A stretch of 64,000 bases of DNA from an uncultured Clostridium sp. (GCA_900539185.1 UQBG01000001.1:1-64000), one strand, 5' to 3'; counted from the stretch's first letter, positions 32,207 through 41,869 are shown. Numbers and translations: made by a program. The notes: a model not told the origin generated them from the letters alone.

Positions 32207-33466
32207 TTAAAATAATTCAAACACTTCTGACAGCTCCGGATATTCCTCTATGTTACCAACCATGGTCACGCTCTTATATTCCGGAAGACAATAGGTATTC
32301 ATATATTCCATAATCTGCTTTCCTGTCACCTTGTTTAACTCCGCCAGAATCTCCTCCATCGGAACGATTCTACCCATATAAATCAGATTTCTCGCATTAT
32401 TATTCATCCGGTTATGGGTATTCTCACTCGCCAGTAATAACTCTGACCGAATCTGAGATAAACTCTGTCTGACCTCCTCCTCGGTCGGTCCCTGCCGGCG
32501 GAAGGTCTCCAGTGCTTCCTGAATTCCACTATATACCTTTGCAACATTTTCCTCACTCATTCCACAGTAGATCTGAAAGGTACCTGCCTGATGATAGGAG
32601 CTTCCATAGGAATACAGGCTATAGCACAGCCCCTTGTCTTCACGTATCTGCTGGAACAAACGGGAGCTGGAGCTTCCCCCGATGATATTATTTGCCACAG
32701 ACAGCACATAGCTCTGTGGATGATCATAGGCGATTCCCGGATATCCGATACATAAATGTACCTGTTCCGTTTCCTTCTGAAACTGCAGCTTATCCGGAAT
32801 ATAAGACGGTGCTGCCGGTGCACTCCACGGTTCTCCTCCGGATATTCCTCCGAAGCAACGTTCCATGAGATCACAGACCGCATCCGGCTCCACATTTCCG
32901 GCCACGGATATTGTCATGCGATCTGCTACGTAATATTTCTTCCAGAACGCAACCAGCGCCTCTCTGCTGATCCGCTTTACATTTTCCTCCGTTCCTGAGA
33001 TGATATATCCCAACGGATGGTCCTTCCATACCAGCTTCTGCAGCTGTTCCTGAACAAGATCCTCCGGCGAATCCTCATACATATCGATTTCATCCAGGAT
33101 CACACCTTTCTCCTTTGCCAGTTCTTCCTCTTCAAACAGGGAATTGGACAGCATATCTCCCAATAGTTCCATCATAGTTTCCAAATGCTCGTCCAGAACT
33201 CTGGCATAGTAACAGGTCAACTCCTTTGCCGTATAGGCATTCATGTCATCTCCTAACAGTGCCGTCTCCTTTGCCAACTGTCTGGCTGATCGTTTCCCCG
33301 TTCCTTTAAACATCATATGTTCAATCATATGGGAAATTCCATTATTCTGTTCATTTTCATAGGCTGAACCGATTTCAACATAAATGCCCAATGCTACAGA
33401 ACGTACATTGGGCACAGGTTCTATCACGGCTCTTATCCCATTGGATAAATGTCTGACTTCTATCAT
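32207..33466 (-). CDS. M16 family zinc peptidase (processing-peptidase-like)
   Basis: A 419-residue pitrilysin-family protease, the MlpA/YmxG type of Firmicutes. The inverted zinc motif HMIEHM (HxxEH, about residue 47) and a downstream Glu in the EITALL-type helix region (KELTCYYARVLDEHLETMMELL) are present, followed by the second, non-catalytic homologous half with ENTHNRMNNNARN. No signal peptide is seen, so it is probably cytoplasmic. It lies 32 bases after xerD, with no obvious separate promoter. Confidence 0.92.
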   Translation of the reverse strand: MIEVRHLSNGIRAVIEPVPNVRSVALGIYVEIGSAYENEQNNGISHMIEHMMFKGTGKRSARQLAKETALLGDDMNAYTAKELTCYYARVLDEHLETMMELLGDMLSNSLFEEEELAKEKGVILDEIDMYEDSPEDLVQEQLQKLVWKDHPLGYIISGTEENVKRISREALVAFWKKYYVADRMTISVAGNVEPDAVCDLMERCFGGISGGEPWSAPAAPSYIPDKLQFQKETEQVHLCIGYPGIAYDHPQSYVLSVANNIIGGSSSSRLFQQIREDKGLCYSLYSYGSSYHQAGTFQIYCGMSEENVAKVYSGIQEALETFRRQGPTEEEVRQSLSQIRSELLLASENTHNRMNNNARNLIYMGRIVPMEEILAELNKVTGKQIMEYMNTYCLPEYKSVTMVGNIEEYPELSEVFELF

Positions 33467-33498
33467 ACTCTGATTCCTTTATTATAAACTCTTCTATA

Positions 33499-34386
33499 TT
33501 ATAAACTCTTTGCTCTCGGATGCGCCTGATCGTAGACCTCCTTCAGGCGAATTGCACTTTTCTTCATATAGATCTGTGTTGTAGAAATATCGGAATGTCC
33601 CAACATCTCCTGTACCGCCTTCAGATCTGCTCCGTTATCCACCAGATGGGTAGCAAAGGAATGTCGAATCATATGCGGCGTAATATCTTTATCAATCCCT
33701 GCCATAGCTGCATAATGCTTAATGATCTTCCAGAATCCCTGTCTGGTCATAGGTCCGCCCTGACAGTTTGTGAACACATACTCGGTCTCACCGCACAAAT
33801 GCGGTCGCGCTTCTTTGAGATACTGTGTCAACGCAGTCTCTGCCGCCGTTTCGATCGGAATGATCCGTTCTTTTTCCCCATCCCGGCAGCAAATATATCC
33901 CATTGCCAGATTCACATCCCGCATGCGCAGTGCAACCAGCTCTGATACACGCATCCCCGTTGCATATAGCAGTTCCAACATTGCTTTGTCCCGCAGTTCC
34001 TTCGGCAGCTTCCCTCCCGGCTGTTCCAGAAGAAGACTCACTTCCGCTACTGTAAGTGTCTCCGGCAGCTTCTTCTCTACCTTTGGTGGTTTCAACTGTT
34101 CCGACGGATCCTGCTTGATCCGATCCTGCCGGAGCAGATATAGAAAAAATGCCCGAACCGATGCGATATTCCGCGATATCGTAGCAGTCGAAAGTCCCTG
34201 CCGTTCCAGATACAGTATGTAGGTTGTCAGATTCGTAGCCGTAATCTCATCAACGGAACTCTTCCCCTGTTCTTTCATGAAGTTTTCAAGCTTAGCCAGA
34301 TCTCTACCATATGCCGCAACTGTATTCTTACTGGAACGTTTTACAGTACGCAGATAGTCCTCAAAGGCCGCAATCTCTTCCCTCAT
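33499..34386 (-). CDS. xerD: Site-specific tyrosine recombinase XerD
   Basis: Resolves chromosome dimers at dif with XerC. The 295-residue protein has the N-terminal SAM-like core-binding domain (IAAFEDYLRTVKRSSKNTVAAY) and the catalytic domain with all expected residues: Arg in ATGMRVSEL, Lys in the KERIIP turn, HMIRHSFATHL (HxxR), LGHSDISTTQ and the nucleophile Tyr in IYMK. Unlike the relic at the window start it is full length. A 13-14 base direct repeat (AGAGTTTATAATA) spans its stop codon. Its position near spoIIM matches Bacillus (ripX). Confidence 0.95.
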   Translation of the reverse strand: MREEIAAFEDYLRTVKRSSKNTVAAYGRDLAKLENFMKEQGKSSVDEITATNLTTYILYLERQGLSTATISRNIASVRAFFLYLLRQDRIKQDPSEQLKPPKVEKKLPETLTVAEVSLLLEQPGGKLPKELRDKAMLELLYATGMRVSELVALRMRDVNLAMGYICCRDGEKERIIPIETAAETALTQYLKEARPHLCGETEYVFTNCQGGPMTRQGFWKIIKHYAAMAGIDKDITPHMIRHSFATHLVDNGADLKAVQEMLGHSDISTTQIYMKKSAIRLKEVYDQAHPRAKSL

Positions 34387-34475
34387 CCAAGATTTCCTTT
34401 CCTATATCTATCAATACAAGGTTATTATAATTAGAAATCTATGTAAAATCAAATGGTAATTTGTTTTTTTGACGT

Positions 34476-35021
34476 TTATTGTAAAATCCACTGAATCAGA
34501 TCGGGAGAAAGAAAGATTTCCATGCCGATTCCTCCCATTACCAGCAACAGCATTACCAGCAACCAGAGAATCCTTCTCCCTCCGCCTGCCTTTGTTTCCT
34601 GTCGCATCGTCTCCTTTCCCATAAACAGACATACAAATGCTCCGCCATAGCAGATACCATGGGGCAAAAAACAGGATATCGCCAATAAAAGTCCCTGTAT
34701 CCCCAGCCGCATCGTCTCAAGCGACAGCAGCATTCCCCATACATATCCGAAAAAAAACAGCACCAGTATCGGAAGAAATACGGAATGACTAAACATCCCC
34801 ACTCCGGCAACCAGCAGAATCTGAAGCCCCCTTTGCCGAAGCAGATACCAGATCCAGTCCTTTTGATGTTCCACAAGCTGTGCGGCTATCACATACTGAT
34901 CAACGACAAATACTGTCAACGCCTGTGGTGCCATATACTCCAGGATATTTGTCACAATCGTTCCCAGTATTATCCCGGCAAACAGGCTGACCAGCCACCA
35001 CCTGCCCTTTATTTGTTTCAT
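34476..35021 (-). CDS. spoIIM: Stage II sporulation protein M
   Basis: SpoIIM is a mother-cell membrane protein that, with SpoIID and SpoIIP, drives peptidoglycan hydrolysis during engulfment. The 181 residues have about five spans, opening with LFAGIILGTIVTNIL and including FLPILVLFFFGYVWGMLLSL and FLPHGICYGGAFV, a typical SpoIIM motif. It is located between the Nudix hydrolase and xerD, as in Bacillus (nudF-spoIIM-ripX). Expected regulator is sigma-E; I could not identify a clear site. Confidence 0.9.
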   Translation of the reverse strand: MKQIKGRWWLVSLFAGIILGTIVTNILEYMAPQALTVFVVDQYVIAAQLVEHQKDWIWYLLRQRGLQILLVAGVGMFSHSVFLPILVLFFFGYVWGMLLSLETMRLGIQGLLLAISCFLPHGICYGGAFVCLFMGKETMRQETKAGGGRRILWLLVMLLLVMGGIGMEIFLSPDLIQWILQ

Positions 35022-35038
35022 CGTCCACCCCTCATATG

Positions 35039-35069
35039 AAAAAATAAAGCCGGAGCCATGTCCGACTTT
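35039..35069 (-). terminator. Terminator after the Nudix gene
   Basis: Minus-strand AAAGTCGGA and TCCGGCTTT (one wobble) form a stem with a 6-base loop, then ATTTTTTC. It isolates spoIIM from the Nudix gene. Confidence 0.8.
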
Positions 35070-35104
35070 ATATTATATATGCATAGGTGTCAAAAGATAT
35101 GTCC

Positions 35105-35644
35105 TTATTTCCGATTGCACTTCATCTGATAGTACAGAATCGCAACGACGGTCTTTGCATCTACGATCTCTCGATCCCGGATCATACGCAATGCATCCTC
35201 CAGTTCAAAAGTACAAATCTCTATAAATTCTTCCGGATCCGGGTGGCGTTCACATTCAGTCAGGTGCTCCGCCAGATAAATATCCGTCTTCTCATTGCTG
35301 ATCCCAATCGTTCCGTATACCTGTGCAACAAACTCCAGTTCATCTGCCGTATAGCCTACCTCTTCTGCCAGTTCCCTTCTGGCACAGATTTCACCGGTTC
35401 TATCTGAGACCTCCCGCAGACCTGCCGGAATCTCATATACCTCCCGATCAACCGAGTTCCGATACTGTCGTACCAGCACCAGTTGCCCGTGTTCATTGAT
35501 TGGAAGAACTGCCGCACCCCCGGAATGCTTAATGAGATCATATACTACCTGTCTGCCATTCGGCAGCTCCAGATGATCCTCATACAACTCTACCAGCTTA
35601 CTCTTATATACTAATGTTTCTCCCAGCTTTTTATACTTTGCCAT
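35105..35644 (-). CDS. nudF: Nudix hydrolase, ADP-ribose pyrophosphatase type
   Basis: Hydrolyses ADP-ribose to AMP and ribose-5-phosphate. The 179 residues show the ADPRase lead-in VLVRQYRNSVDREVYEIPAG followed by the Nudix box ending RRELAEEVGYTADEL. The box is one residue longer than the canonical G-x5-E-x7-REUxEExGU spacing and has Asp/Arg where the first Glu is expected, but the REL-EE core is intact. The start may be GTG 35647 or ATG 35644. Genomic position next to spoIIM supports nudF. Confidence 0.88.
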   Translation of the reverse strand: MAKYKKLGETLVYKSKLVELYEDHLELPNGRQVVYDLIKHSGGAAVLPINEHGQLVLVRQYRNSVDREVYEIPAGLREVSDRTGEICARRELAEEVGYTADELEFVAQVYGTIGISNEKTDIYLAEHLTECERHPDPEEFIEICTFELEDALRMIRDREIVDAKTVVAILYYQMKCNRK

Positions 35645-35666
35645 CACTTACAATACTTTCTGTCAT

Positions 35667-36869
35667 TTATGCTTCTAAGGTGTTTAAGAATGCCTCAAAA
35701 CGATCCAGACCCTTTTCAATATTCTCTAATGATATTGCATAAGACAGGCGAACATGATTCTCGATGCCAAAATCCTCACACGGAATCAGAGCCACATTAA
35801 AGTCATTGATCATGATATCTGCCAGTTTTGCAGAAGATCCTACAACCTCACCCTTATACTTCATAGCGGTTGCTTCTTCTACATCAATAAACACATAAAA
35901 TGCACCCTTTGGCTCTACACAGGATACATGTGGCATCTTTGCAATTCGTTCTACCATATACTTCCGACGCTTATCAAACTGCTCCTTCATATATGCGATC
36001 GTTTCCTGCGGACCGGTGATTGCTTCTACGGTTGCTTTCTGGGCGATCGAATTCGGATTTGATGCACTATGACTCTGAACACTGCCCATCAGCTTTGCAA
36101 TCTCTAAGGAAGATCCAGTATAACCGATTCTCCAGCCGGTCATTGCATAGCTCTTTGACACACCGCTGACAGTAATCGTTCTTGCAAAAATCTCATCATT
36201 CAGGCTACCGATACTTACGTGTTCTGCTCCGTCATAGGTCAGATACTCATACATTTCATCCGAAACTACATAGATATCCTTCTCTACGATAAAGGCTGCG
36301 ATCTTCTCCAGTTCTTCTCTGGTATACAGCATACCGGTCGGATTACATGGAGAGTTCAATACCAATGCCTTCGTCTTATCCGTATATGCCTGCTCCAATT
36401 CCTCTACAGTCACCTTATAGCCATTTTCCTTCTTTGTAGCCACCGGTACCGGAATACCATCCTCCAGTTTTACCATCTCCGGATAGCTTAACCAGTATGG
36501 TGCCGGAATCATAACCTCGTCACCCGGATTCAAAATTGCTGCGAACACATTAATCAAAGAATGCTTACCACCATTGCTGATCACGATCTGCTCCGGTTCG
36601 TAGTTCAAATGATTAAAGCTCTTAAACTTCCGGCTGATTGCCTGTTTCAGCTCCATAATACCGGAAGCCGGAGTATATTTTGTAAAGCCCTCTTTAATCG
36701 CCTTGATTGCAGCATTATTAATATTATCCGGTGTGTTAAAATCAGGTTCCCCTGCTCCGAATCCTACTACATCTATCCCCTTTGCCTTCAGTTCCTTTGC
36801 CTTTGCAGTAATCGCAAGTGTAGATGAAGGTTTTACAGCTTTCGCTTTTTTCGATAATGTTAATGCCAT
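35667..36869 (-). CDS. aspC: Pyridoxal-phosphate aminotransferase, aspartate type
   Basis: Fold-type I aminotransferase, 400 residues, class I-beta. GFGAGEPDFNTPDNI at the start, the NSPCNPTGMLYTREELE box with the Asn, SDEMYEYLTYDG with the Asp/Tyr that hold PLP, SGVSKSYAMTGWRIGY with the Schiff-base Lys, and the terminal Arg in HVRLSYAI. Likely converts oxaloacetate and glutamate to aspartate and 2-oxoglutarate; related enzymes use other acids. ATG 36869 is taken, after GTGGAAGGA. A TTGCAA-N17-TACTAT pair lies upstream as a possible promoter. Confidence 0.9.
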   Translation of the reverse strand: MALTLSKKAKAVKPSSTLAITAKAKELKAKGIDVVGFGAGEPDFNTPDNINNAAIKAIKEGFTKYTPASGIMELKQAISRKFKSFNHLNYEPEQIVISNGGKHSLINVFAAILNPGDEVMIPAPYWLSYPEMVKLEDGIPVPVATKKENGYKVTVEELEQAYTDKTKALVLNSPCNPTGMLYTREELEKIAAFIVEKDIYVVSDEMYEYLTYDGAEHVSIGSLNDEIFARTITVSGVSKSYAMTGWRIGYTGSSLEIAKLMGSVQSHSASNPNSIAQKATVEAITGPQETIAYMKEQFDKRRKYMVERIAKMPHVSCVEPKGAFYVFIDVEEATAMKYKGEVVGSSAKLADIMINDFNVALIPCEDFGIENHVRLSYAISLENIEKGLDRFEAFLNTLEA

Positions 36870-36980
36870 TCCTTCCACCGTCCTTTTCATCATAATGTGT
36901 TGCACTTAATTCATAAACTCAACTTTTTTTATAGTAATATACTCATTCAAAATTTGCAAGTATTTTAATCTTATGCGACA

Positions 36981-37018
36981 AAAAAACCGTCACGACAGAT
37001 CATTCTGCCATGACGGTT
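36981..37018 (-). terminator. Terminator after rny
   Basis: Minus-strand AACCGTCATGGCAGA and TCTGTCGTGACGGTT pair (two mismatches) across a 4-base loop and run into TTTTTT. Confidence 0.88.
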
Positions 37019-37046
37019 CTGCATGTTTCAATCATTCAATGCCTGA

Positions 37047-38597
37047 CTACTTCGCTACGTCAGTAACACGTGACTCTCTTATTAAGCTTACCTTAATCTG
37101 TCCTGGATATTCTAATTCGCTTTCAATCTGCTTTGCAATATCGCGCGCTAAAATAACCATATCCGCATCACCAACCTGCTCTGGAACTACCATAACACGA
37201 ATCTCTCTACCTGCCTGAATCGCAAAAGACTTTTCGACACCATTAAAGCCATTGGCAATCGACTCTAACTGTGTCAACCTTGTTGTATATGTTTCTAATG
37301 TTTCCCGTCTTGCACCCGGTCTTGCTGCCGAAATCGTATCTGCAGCCTGAACGATACAGGCTATCAATGATTCCGGTTCCACATCGCCATGATGTGCTTC
37401 AACAGCATTAATAACAATCGGAGATTCCTTATACTTCCGGCATAAATCTACACCGATCGATATATGAGAACCTTCCATTTCATGATCTACAGACTTACCA
37501 ATATCATGCAGGAGTCCTGCCCGCTTTGCCATACGGACATCAACACCTATCTCACCGGCTAACAGTCCACATAACTGTGCGACCTCAATGGAATGCTTTA
37601 ACGCATTCTGTCCATAGCTGGTACGGAACTTCATCTTACCAAGCAGACGTACTAATTCCGGATGAATACCGTGAACGCCCACTTCCAGTGTGGCAGCTTC
37701 ACCTTCTTCACGCATCATGGTCTCGACTTCCTTCTGAGCCTTCTCAACCATCTCCTCAATTCTAGCTGGGTGAATCCGCCCATCTACAATTAACTTTTCA
37801 AGTGCAATTCTTGCCACTTCACGTCTGATTGGATCAAAGCTGGATAGGATAACCGCTTCCGGTGTATCATCAATAATCAAATCCACACCGGTCAAAGTCT
37901 CCAGAGTCCGAATATTACGACCTTCCCGGCCAATAATACGTCCCTTCATCTCATCGTTCGGTAACTGTACCAATGAGATGGTTGCTTCGGCAACGTGGTC
38001 GGCCGCACATTTTTGAATGGCATTTACCACATACTCCTTCGCCTTCTTGCCGGCTTCTTCCTTCGCACGGCTCTCCATTTCCTTGATCATTACTGCAGTT
38101 TCATGTTTTACTTCGTCTTCAACAGTCTTTAATAAGTAATCTTTTGCTTGTTCAGAGGTTAATCCAGAGATTCTCTCCAGTTCCTGTAGTCGCTTAGCCT
38201 GAAGCTCTTCCACCCTGGACTTCTGCTTATCCAAGGACGCTTCTTTTGCAGCCAGTGATGCTTCTTTCTTCTCCATCTGTTCGGCTTTACGATCCAGATT
38301 TTCTTCTTTTGAAAGAACACGTTTCTCCATGCGCTGCACTTCATTTCGACGCTCTTTGATTTCTTTATCGAATTCGTTCTTGATACGCAGATTTTCTTCC
38401 TTTGCATCAAGCAGAGCTTCTCGTTTTTTCGCTTCAGCGGTCTTTAATGCTTCATCAATAATCTCTCGAGCTTTATCTTCAGCCTTACCAGTCTTACTTT
38501 CTGCCACATTCTTACGATATGCTATGGCAACAAACCAAGTAATAACCGCAACAACCAATACTATAATAGCACAAATTATATATTGAATCGGTTCCAC
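37047..38597 (-). CDS. rny: Ribonuclease Y
   Basis: Membrane-tethered endoribonuclease that starts mRNA turnover. The 516 residues have an N-terminal span (about 5-25), a long charged coiled coil (to about 190), a KH RNA-binding domain (NDEMKGRIIGREGRNIRTLE) and the catalytic HD domain (LLHDIGKSVDHEMEGSH, the His-Asp metal pair). It starts at a GTG 7 bases after AGGAGGTGC. It is a single-gene transcript with a consensus-like promoter and a strong terminator. Confidence 0.97.
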   Translation of the reverse strand: MEPIQYIICAIIVLVVAVITWFVAIAYRKNVAESKTGKAEDKAREIIDEALKTAEAKKREALLDAKEENLRIKNEFDKEIKERRNEVQRMEKRVLSKEENLDRKAEQMEKKEASLAAKEASLDKQKSRVEELQAKRLQELERISGLTSEQAKDYLLKTVEDEVKHETAVMIKEMESRAKEEAGKKAKEYVVNAIQKCAADHVAEATISLVQLPNDEMKGRIIGREGRNIRTLETLTGVDLIIDDTPEAVILSSFDPIRREVARIALEKLIVDGRIHPARIEEMVEKAQKEVETMMREEGEAATLEVGVHGIHPELVRLLGKMKFRTSYGQNALKHSIEVAQLCGLLAGEIGVDVRMAKRAGLLHDIGKSVDHEMEGSHISIGVDLCRKYKESPIVINAVEAHHGDVEPESLIACIVQAADTISAARPGARRETLETYTTRLTQLESIANGFNGVEKSFAIQAGREIRVMVVPEQVGDADMVILARDIAKQIESELEYPGQIKVSLIRESRVTDVAK

Positions 38598-38644
38598 AGG
38601 AGCACCTCCTTATTTAATTTTCATTGTACGAATACAACGTAATA

Positions 38645-38673
38645 ATTCTATACTGATTTGTGCATTATGTCAA
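38645..38673 (-). promoter_or_regulatory. rny promoter
   Basis: Minus-strand TTGACA (38673-38668), 17-base spacer, TAGAAT (38650-38645), about 48 bases before the GTG start. Confidence 0.8.
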
Positions 38674-38725
38674 GTCTTTGGGTTTTACATTCAAAAACTT
38701 TTTGTATTATTCACATAATTTTCTT

Positions 38726-39187
38726 TCAATTTTTCTCACATTCAGACAGAATCAGATGGATATCCCGATAAGAATATCCCTTTCGCACAAAGTGTGCAAC
38801 GACCTTTTCCCGTTCGGAAGCATCGGATAACTCTCTCTTCCGCAGATACTTTTGTACTTCTTTCTGCAACAGCTTCTGCTCATCATAAGCGTACTCTGTC
38901 AGATAGAAATCGATATCTGCCTGATGAATCCCTTTGCGGTACAAATGTTCCTTTAACTGCTTCCGGTTCAGACGCAGACAGTGCGTCATCACATACTGTT
39001 CCACAAACCGCTCATCATTCAGATAATTATACGCTTTCAAAAAATCGGTCACCTGATCCACGATCTCTTCCGTGTATCCCTTTTGAACCAATTTTCCCCG
39101 AATCTGTGCCTCGGTCTGATCCAGACAGGTCAGACTCCGTAAGGCATAGTCCTTTGCCCGCTGCAGATTGGAATTAGATGTCTGCAT
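38726..39187 (-). CDS. recX: Regulatory protein RecX
   Basis: RecX modulates RecA filaments. The 153-residue frame contains the three-helix RecX repeats: AKDYALRSLTCLDQTEAQIRGKLVQKGY, DFLKAYNYLNDERFVEQYV and a C-terminal KVVAHFVRKGYSYRDIH. I take ATG 39187, which overlaps the recA stop by 14 bases and gives the usual short N-terminus. The longer frame from 39250 would read through recA in another frame. Overlap implies coupling to recA and joint SOS control. Confidence 0.9.
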   Translation of the reverse strand: MQTSNSNLQRAKDYALRSLTCLDQTEAQIRGKLVQKGYTEEIVDQVTDFLKAYNYLNDERFVEQYVMTHCLRLNRKQLKEHLYRKGIHQADIDFYLTEYAYDEQKLLQKEVQKYLRKRELSDASEREKVVAHFVRKGYSYRDIHLILSECEKN

Positions 39188-40232
39188 CCTTGTCACCGGT
39201 CTTCTTATTGTTTTCAGCTTCTTCCTCTTCCGGCAAAGCGTCGATGCCACTCTTTACCCGAACCTGATGTTCGATCTCTGCCAATACGTCCGGATTCTCC
39301 TTTAAGTATGTCTTTGCATTCTCACGTCCCTGACCGATCTTCTCTCCCTGATAAGCAAACCATGCCCCGGACTTCTGTACCACTTCATGTGTGACTGCCA
39401 GATCCAGAATATCGCCTTCTCTGGATATACCTTCTCCAAACATAATATCAAACTCTGCTTCTCTAAACGGAGGTGCCACCTTATTCTTAACCACCTTCAC
39501 TCTGGTTCGGTTGCCGACAACCTCGGTTCCCTTCTTCAGCGTTTCAATCCGGCGGACATCCAGTCGAACCGATGAATAGAACTTCAGTGCCCGGCCACCG
39601 GTCGTCGTCTCCGGATTTCCAAACATAACGCCAACCTTCTCACGCAGCTGATTAATGAAGATAACAATACAGTTCGACTTACTGATAACGGCAGTCAGCT
39701 TCCGCAGTGCCTGTGACATCAGTCTTGCCTGTAAACCTACGTGGGAATCTCCCATCTCTCCATCGATCTCCGCCTTTGGCACCAGTGCTGCTACGGAGTC
39801 AATGATCACGATATCAACTGCTCCGGAACGTACCATCGTCTCTGCGATCTCCAGTGCCTGCTCACCGTTATCCGGCTGTGATATGTACAGATTATCAATA
39901 TCAACCCCGATATTCTTCGCATATGCCGGATCCAATGCATGCTCTGCATCGATAAAGCCTGCGATACCGCCCTGCTTCTGTACCTCTGCAACGGCATGAA
40001 GTGCCACGGTTGTCTTACCACTGGATTCCGGTCCATAGATCTCTATAATTCTACCCTTTGGAAAACCGCCAAGTCCCAACGCCAGATCCAGACTCAGGGA
40101 GCCGGTCGGTATCGTCTCAATATTCATCTTAGCTCCGGAATCTCCAAGCTTCATAACCGATCCCTTGCCATACTGTCTCTCAATCTGTGCCAATGCGGCA
40201 TCCAATGCCTTCAACTTATCTTCACTTGCCAT
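39174..40232 (-). CDS. recA: Recombinase A
   Basis: Homologous recombination and SOS co-protease. The 352 residues carry Walker A GPESSGKTTVALHA (about 66-79), the catalytic EVQKQGGIAGFIDAEHALDP region, Walker B VDIVIIDSVAALVP, the QALRKLTAVISKSNC loop L1 area, NPETTTGGRALKFYSSVRLD (L2), and an acidic tail. Directly upstream are a sigma-A promoter and a palindromic SOS box, and recX follows with a 14-base overlap. Confidence 0.98.
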   Translation of the reverse strand: MASEDKLKALDAALAQIERQYGKGSVMKLGDSGAKMNIETIPTGSLSLDLALGLGGFPKGRIIEIYGPESSGKTTVALHAVAEVQKQGGIAGFIDAEHALDPAYAKNIGVDIDNLYISQPDNGEQALEIAETMVRSGAVDIVIIDSVAALVPKAEIDGEMGDSHVGLQARLMSQALRKLTAVISKSNCIVIFINQLREKVGVMFGNPETTTGGRALKFYSSVRLDVRRIETLKKGTEVVGNRTRVKVVKNKVAPPFREAEFDIMFGEGISREGDILDLAVTHEVVQKSGAWFAYQGEKIGQGRENAKTYLKENPDVLAEIEHQVRVKSGIDALPEEEEAENNKKTGDKDADI

Positions 40233-40247
40233 AATATCCTCCTAACG

Positions 40248-40261
40248 TAAACATATGTTCG
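40248..40261 (-). promoter_or_regulatory. SOS (LexA/DinR) box of recA
   Basis: Minus strand reads CGAACATATGTTTA, 13 of 14 matches to the Firmicute SOS box CGAACRNRYGTTYC. It lies just downstream of the recA -10 element and about 16 bases before the start codon, where bound LexA would block transcription. Confidence 0.85.
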
Positions 40262-40275
40262 ATTACTTAGTTACA

Positions 40276-40304
40276 ATCCTAATATATTTTCTTTTATCTG
40301 TCAA
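40276..40304 (-). promoter_or_regulatory. recA promoter
   Basis: Minus-strand TTGACA (40304-40299), 17-base spacer, TAGGAT (40281-40276). The 305-base gap between recA and tmcAL also holds the SOS box, the tmcAL promoter at 40475-40503 and an otherwise featureless AT-rich middle. Confidence 0.75.
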
Positions 40305-40474
40305 CTGCTTTCTCTTCCGTTCTCCCGGATCATTCGGTCTTTCCTTATATCCTCCTTTTTATCTACTTTATCACCTGCCCATGCCAATCCATTGCAAATT
40401 TACAAATAAATTTTATTATCTTTTTTTACGTTACCACACTTTTTCAATATTGTAAATATTTTTTTCACTTAATG

Positions 40475-40503
40475 TTGAATCCGGCTTCCAGGTATGCTAT
40501 AGT
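40475..40503 (+). promoter_or_regulatory. tmcAL promoter
   Basis: TTGAAT (40475-40480), 17-base spacer, TATAGT (40498-40503), 34 bases before the ATG, which follows AAGGAGC. Confidence 0.75.
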
Positions 40504-40537
40504 AAGAATATGAAATCAATCGTAAGGAGCTTATTAT

Positions 40538-41797
40538 ATGATCGTAACCGGAGTCATCGCCGAATATAATCCATTTCATAACGGGCACAAATATCAGTTG
40601 GAGCAGGCCCGCCGCTTAACCGGTGCTGATTATATTATCGTTGTAATGAACGGGAACTTCATGCAAAGAGGAACGCCTGCTATGTGGAATAAGTATGTAC
40701 GTGCAGAAGCGGCGGTTGCAAACGGTGCCGATCTTGTTCTGGAACTTCCGGTTTTATACGGTACCGCAAGTGCAGAATTCTTTGCACTCGGCGGTGTACG
40801 GCTCCTTGATCAGCTTCGTATCGTCTCTCATTTGTGCTATGGCTGTGAAACTACAGATCATGATCTGTTATCCTTCATTGCCCGCTTGCTAACCGATGAA
40901 CCGCCTGTCTATCGTCAGACTCTGAACCAGGCTCTCAGTCATGGCATGTCCTTTCCTAAGGCACGTGCCTCTGCTATCCTGCACACTCTGGAGGCTTCTC
41001 CCATTCCGATTCCGGATGGACTGGAAGCCTTTCTCAGCATGCCGAATACGATTCTGGCTCTGGAGTATGAAAAGGCCCTTTTGCGTTGCAACAGCCCGAT
41101 TCTATCCGTTCCCTGTCAACGCATATCCAGTACCTATCACGATACTGTTCTGCGTGATACCCTTTCTTCTGCTTCCGCCATCCGCAGAGAATATGTACAA
41201 ACCGGCTGTTCCGAACATCTGCGTACAGCCGTTCCGTCAGATGTCTATCAGACTCTGGCTGCCGAGCGGAATCACCGGGCACCAATGGATATGGATAGCT
41301 TCTATCCATTCCTACAGTACCTGTTCTGGAATCCTCCGCATCCACTCACGGACTACCAGGATATCTCTGAGGATCTGGCTAATCGGATGCATGCGGTCTA
41401 TCAGCCGGAATATACGTATTCAACGTTTACAGAGGCGCTGATTCATAAGCAGTATACCTATACCAGAATCTATCGCTGTCTGCTGCATATGCTCTTAGAT
41501 ATCCGTAAGGAGGACTTCTCCGATCAGATCGCCTCTTCCAGTATGCATTATGCGCGGATTCTGGCATTTCGAAAAGAATCCGCCCCACTGCTGCGGGAAC
41601 TTCATCGTTCCAGTCAGATTCCTCTGATTACAAAGCTGACGGATGGACTGCAGGCGTTGAATAGGCAGGCTGACTTTCTCGGTGAAACCCTGCTGCAAAA
41701 GGATATTGCTGCCGCTCATTTATATGAACAGGCGGTTGCAAACCGCTATCTGGTCCCGGCGATCAACGAATATACGCATCCGCTTATTATTCTGTAG
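40538..41797 (+). CDS. tmcAL: tRNA(Met) cytidine acetate ligase (YlbM)
   Basis: TmcAL makes N4-acetylcytidine at the wobble base of elongator tRNA-Met from acetate and ATP. The 419 residues open with the nucleotidyltransferase fold VTGVIAEYNPFHNGHKYQLE (HxGH-type motif NGHK), VVMNGNFMQRGTPAMWNKY and RAEAAVANGADLVLELP, diagnostic for YlbM. The C-terminal helical domain follows. It starts a two-gene plus-strand operon with the YlbJ-like gene, both of which belong to the ylb neighbourhood in Bacillus. Confidence 0.95.
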   Translation: MIVTGVIAEYNPFHNGHKYQLEQARRLTGADYIIVVMNGNFMQRGTPAMWNKYVRAEAAVANGADLVLELPVLYGTASAEFFALGGVRLLDQLRIVSHLCYGCETTDHDLLSFIARLLTDEPPVYRQTLNQALSHGMSFPKARASAILHTLEASPIPIPDGLEAFLSMPNTILALEYEKALLRCNSPILSVPCQRISSTYHDTVLRDTLSSASAIRREYVQTGCSEHLRTAVPSDVYQTLAAERNHRAPMDMDSFYPFLQYLFWNPPHPLTDYQDISEDLANRMHAVYQPEYTYSTFTEALIHKQYTYTRIYRCLLHMLLDIRKEDFSDQIASSSMHYARILAFRKESAPLLRELHRSSQIPLITKLTDGLQALNRQADFLGETLLQKDIAAAHLYEQAVANRYLVPAINEYTHPLIIL

Positions 41798-41869
41798 TCA
41801 GGTATATTCCCGATTTGAATCTCATACCCTATATCAACACAGGTGTACCGTTTTGATTGGAGCTGTCAC

